The position numbers were made by a program, and so were the translations under genes. Shown here piece after piece: positions 32,824-33,814 of a stretch of 33,814 bases of DNA. This stretch comes from Actinomyces provencensis. Lineage in GTDB: Bacteria > Actinomycetota > Actinomycetes > Actinomycetales > Actinomycetaceae. A model generated the notes under the pieces. The model worked only from the letters and a program-made list of their open reading frames with translations. It did no database searches and was not told the DNA's origin. The DNA is taken from contig NZ_LT700212.1 in the NCBI RefSeq assembly GCF_900155435.1, positions 2,406,330 to 2,440,143 on the forward strand, in the 5' to 3' direction. Position 1 is the first letter of the stretch, and the number at the start of each line of letters is the position of its first letter.

Positions 32824-33814
32824 GAGTCCAATAGCGTGGTGTCAATTCCCGCGGGGTTCTCGTCGTCGTAGACGGTGAAGGGCCATCGTGGGATGACCAG
32901 TTGTTTCCGCCAAGAAGCAAGAAGAGTGATCCCACGATGACCCACAACCAGTCTGCCCTGACGACCCTGATCGGCGAAGTCCTCGCCGACCCCGACCTGG
33001 CCCACTCGGACGTGTTCCGGCGAATGCTGCAGGCCGGCCTGCAAGACCTGATCAACGCGGAAGCGACCGTGAAGATCGGCGCGGCCCGTTACGAACGCAC
33101 CCCGGAGCGGACCACCCGCCGTAACGGCACCCGGCCGAAGACCCTCGCGACCCCGGCCGGGGAGGTGGACCTTCAGATCCCGAAGCTGCGGGAGGGGTCG
33201 TTCTTCCCCTCGCTGCTGAGCCCGCGCCGCCGGGTCGACAAGGCGCTCTACGCGGTGATCTGTCAGGCCTGGATCGACGGCGTCTCGACCCGCAAGGTCG
33301 ATCAGCTGATCCGCGCCCTGGGTAACGACACTGGCATCTCAAGATCGACGGTGTCGCGGATCTGCGGTGAGATCGACGAGGCGGTGCAGGAGTTCCTTTC
33401 CCGCCGGATCGATCACACTTGGTTCCCGTACCTGTTCCTCGACGCGACCTACCTCGACGTCCGCCACCGCGGCCGGGTCGCCTCGCAGGCCCTCGTCGTC
33501 GCCACCGGCGAGGGCAGGCGGGAGATCCTCGGGATGGCGCTCGGTGACGCGGAGACCACCGACTTCTGGACCGAGTTCCTCCGCAGCCTCCGCGACCGCG
33601 GACTCAAGGTCGCCACCGACGCCGACCCGCTCGGCGTGACCCTCGTCACCAGCGACGCCCACGCCGGCCTGAAAGCCGCCGTCAAGGCGATCCTGCCCGG
33701 CGCCGGATGGCAGAGATGCCGGGTCCACTTCGCCCGCAACGTCACCCAGCGCCTCGGGTCGGCCCGTTCCAAGCCGGTCAACGCGTTGATCTCGACGATC
33801 TTCGCGCAGACCAC
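32824..33814 (+). mobile_element. IS256-family insertion sequence, copy 3 (cut by window end)
   Basis: The left end at 32824 and everything to the window edge equal copy 2 shifted by 2005 bp. The right end is not in the window. Confidence 0.85.
32937..33814 (+). CDS. IS256-family transposase, copy 3 (partial)
   Basis: The first 292 codons of a third transposase, identical to copy 2 as far as visible. It includes the first Asp (LFLDATYLDVRHRG) and second Asp (LVTSDAHAGLK) regions. The catalytic Glu region lies beyond the edge. The 3' part seen here is already the copy-1 type sequence, as in copy 2. Confidence 0.93.
   Translation, partial: MTHNQSALTTLIGEVLADPDLAHSDVFRRMLQAGLQDLINAEATVKIGAARYERTPERTTRRNGTRPKTLATPAGEVDLQIPKLREGSFFPSLLSPRRRVDKALYAVICQAWIDGVSTRKVDQLIRALGNDTGISRSTVSRICGEIDEAVQEFLSRRIDHTWFPYLFLDATYLDVRHRGRVASQALVVATGEGRREILGMALGDAETTDFWTEFLRSLRDRGLKVATDADPLGVTLVTSDAHAGLKAAVKAILPGAGWQRCRVHFARNVTQRLGSARSKPVNALISTIFAQT

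Larger units (their letters stand above)
29584..33814. repeat. 2005-bp tandem repeat, just over two periods, open at window end
   Basis: From 29584 each base equals the one 2005 bp further on, as far as the window reaches; the last mismatch is at 29583. One unit is an IS256 copy (1423 bp) plus 582 bp carrying the DUF1931 gene. The third IS copy is cut at 33814, so the number of units is unknown. Confidence 0.9.

Overview
The window is GC-rich actinobacterial chromosome, probably from a facultatively anaerobic member of the Actinomycetales. An Actinomyces or Schaalia-like host would fit, but this is an inference from GC bias, leaderless starts, lipoprotein style, a class III ribonucleotide reductase and a variant leucine-rich-repeat protein. 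No marker gene fixes the genus.

Positions 1-20600 are ordinary core or accessory chromosome. They hold a NarL-type two-component pair (sensor cut by the window edge), a VanZ-like membrane protein, a membrane-anchored HNH nuclease, an APC amino-acid permease, an OmpA-type lipoprotein, tRNA-Ser(GGA), a small lipoprotein with a damaged or unusual start, an acyl-CoA dehydrogenase-like protein, a LytR C-terminal-domain protein, an NCS2 nucleobase permease and a DUF4190-like protein. Next come a two-gene operon of a degenerate class-I glutamine amidotransferase and a Sir2 deacylase, an LRV-domain membrane protein, and the anaerobic ribonucleotide reductase operon nrdD-nrdG with a textbook pair of NrdR boxes. 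Several intergenic gaps carry short private tandem repeats (20, 31 and 36 bp).

Positions 21164-28221 begin with a DoxX-family gene whose promoter and ribosome binding site have been cut away by an ISL3-family insertion exactly at the start codon (9-bp target duplication still perfect). A PAP2 phosphatase, two translationally coupled YbjN-like proteins and an SftH/MrfA-type superfamily 2 helicase follow.

Positions 28222-33814 are a mobile region. A gap with five 23-bp direct repeats and a 147-bp inverted-repeat element leads into IS256-family copies alternating with a gene for a DUF1931 single-chain histone-fold protein. From 29584 to the end the sequence repeats with an exact 2005-bp period (IS copy plus histone-fold gene), and the third IS copy runs off the window. 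This looks like a recent tandem amplification of a composite unit, or an assembler looping in a repeat. It is the most unusual feature here.
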